NCBI GenBank assembly: GCA_005223375.1
Contig: RXOD01004139.1
Location: 1-27,810, forward strand
DNA length: 27,810 nucleotides
From: Amoebophrya sp. AT5.2
Lineage: Eukaryota; Sar; Dinophyceae; Syndiniales; Amoebophryaceae
Direction of reading: 5' to 3'
The notes beneath the pieces were generated by a model. That model did no database searches. It saw only the letters and a list, made by a program, of their open reading frames with translations, and was not told the DNA's origin. The position numbers were made by a program, and so were the translations under genes. Shown here in pieces: positions 27,301-27,810 of this stretch (position 1 is the stretch's first letter; the number at the start of each line of letters is the position of its first letter).

Positions 27301-27808
27301 AGTCTGTGCTCTGCAGCGAGGACCACGGCGGGAGGTACAAGTTTGCAAATGTCGTCGCACTCGCAGCATTTGAAATTCTGCCGGCTGAGGACGGCGCCGA
27401 AGGAGCCCCCCGCCCCGCGAAGCAGTTCCAAAGCACGCCGACGCACCACTCGACATCGTTTCCACGCACAGCTTCGAGGAGACCGCTGTTTTCAATCGGC
27501 CGTGTGTCGAACTCAAGCAGAACGTTGCTGGTGCACTTCTGCAGTAGCGTCACGTCGGACGCGTCCTCGAATTTCTTGATGCGCACCGATTGATGTTCCA
27601 CGATGGACGCGTCCGACGCTTCGTCTCCCATGTGGACGCGGACCAAGCGATCGCCAGCACGAATTCCCGGAATAGTTGCAGCTCTCAAGCCTTGGGGATT
27701 CGAAGCCACGGCTTTTCCGAGCATGGTCTCCATCACGCCGGATGCCTCGGTTGGGCGGGGCACGCGCAGCAAATGTGGCCGGGACGCGGCGGCTCGTGCA
27801 GAACGAGC
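24352..27808 (-). CDS. Large PDZ-like and ankyrin-like protein, 3' part, two exons (27808-25919, 25752-24352)
   Basis: The frame is open to the right edge and no ATG start can be chosen, so the 5' end is outside. The visible part is about 1096 aa. Near the start, GLRAATIPGIRAGDRLVRVH fits the glycine/Gly-Asp turn of a PDZ domain. NSGLLEAVRGNDVEWCVGVLWNCF looks like an ankyrin-type helix pair. A long Ser/Gly/Arg-rich disordered stretch follows. Then comes a basic coiled coil (KEKHLQREREEQEKQVEER) and FVDCGRCGWGMPSGD with two close cysteines. Exon 2 is charged and ends with another ankyrin-like unit (KNLLMLAIEDRAVHANVIELILKA) and a last helix pair. No catalytic motif is seen. A scaffold role is inferred. 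The domain calls are from pattern only. Confidence 0.7.
25753..25918 (-). other. Intron of the PDZ/ankyrin-like gene (166 nt)
   Basis: The donor is GGACAG|GTAAAA and the acceptor CTAACAACAG|GTTCCC. The junction is phase 0 (KRPGQ-VPRLKLPEQ). A minus-strand GGTACTACTACTAG string inside it resembles the Leu-run microsatellite at 22700-22714. Confidence 0.88.
25894..25907. repeat. Inverted repeat near the donor of the PDZ/ankyrin gene intron
   Basis: CTAGCC and GGCTAG pair around two bases. The stem is 11 nt inside the intron from the 5' splice site and could fold over it in RNA. Confidence 0.8.
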
Positions 27809-27810
27809 TG

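Overview
This window reads as nuclear DNA of a gene-dense protist, most likely an alveolate close to dinoflagellates or apicomplexans. Every convincing protein-coding gene lies on the minus strand. Genes are split by short GT-AG introns (104-439 nt) whose reading frames join exactly, and are separated by roughly 0.3-1.1 kb. Long low-complexity, coiled-coil proteins sit among ordinary housekeeping enzymes. TGA and TAG both end reading frames, so the standard genetic code fits. The leftmost gene resembles apicomplexan-type dipeptidyl peptidase I, and one protein has SFI1-like repeats. Taxonomy below alveolate is a guess. I found no tRNA, rRNA, CRISPR array or intact mobile element.

Layout from left to right; transcription runs right to left. 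(1) 5' part of a cathepsin C/DPAP-like protease, cut by the left edge. (2) An unknown coiled-coil, disordered protein. (3) A small PLAT/LH2-domain protein. (4) A membrane-bound PlsC-type acyltransferase. (5) A very large three-exon coiled-coil protein (about 1571 aa if the splicing is right) with three UVR-like motifs and repeated short aromatic motifs. (6) A nicotinamide/nicotinate mononucleotide adenylyltransferase. (7) A two-exon cinnamyl-alcohol-dehydrogenase-type zinc reductase. (8) A divergent RNase PH-fold protein resembling an exosome ring subunit. (9) A coiled-coil protein with SFI1-like W-x-x-W repeats. (10) A tentative small gene with a 29-nt intron. (11) A three-exon protein with two membrane spans. 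(12) A Lys/Glu-rich secretory protein immediately upstream of (11), in the same frame and separated from it by one TAG. (13) The 3' part of a large PDZ-like and ankyrin-like protein, cut by the right edge.

The genes do not form one obvious pathway. NAD synthesis, lipid acylation, alcohol/aldehyde reduction, RNA processing and cytoskeletal or scaffold proteins are mixed, as is normal in unidirectional eukaryotic gene arrays. The most interesting points are the joined UVR/coiled-coil protein, the in-frame TAG that could be a 33-nt intron between genes 12 and 11, a preference for GTACTA at intron starts, and protein-like plus-strand frames in the otherwise empty 23.3-24.35 kb gap.
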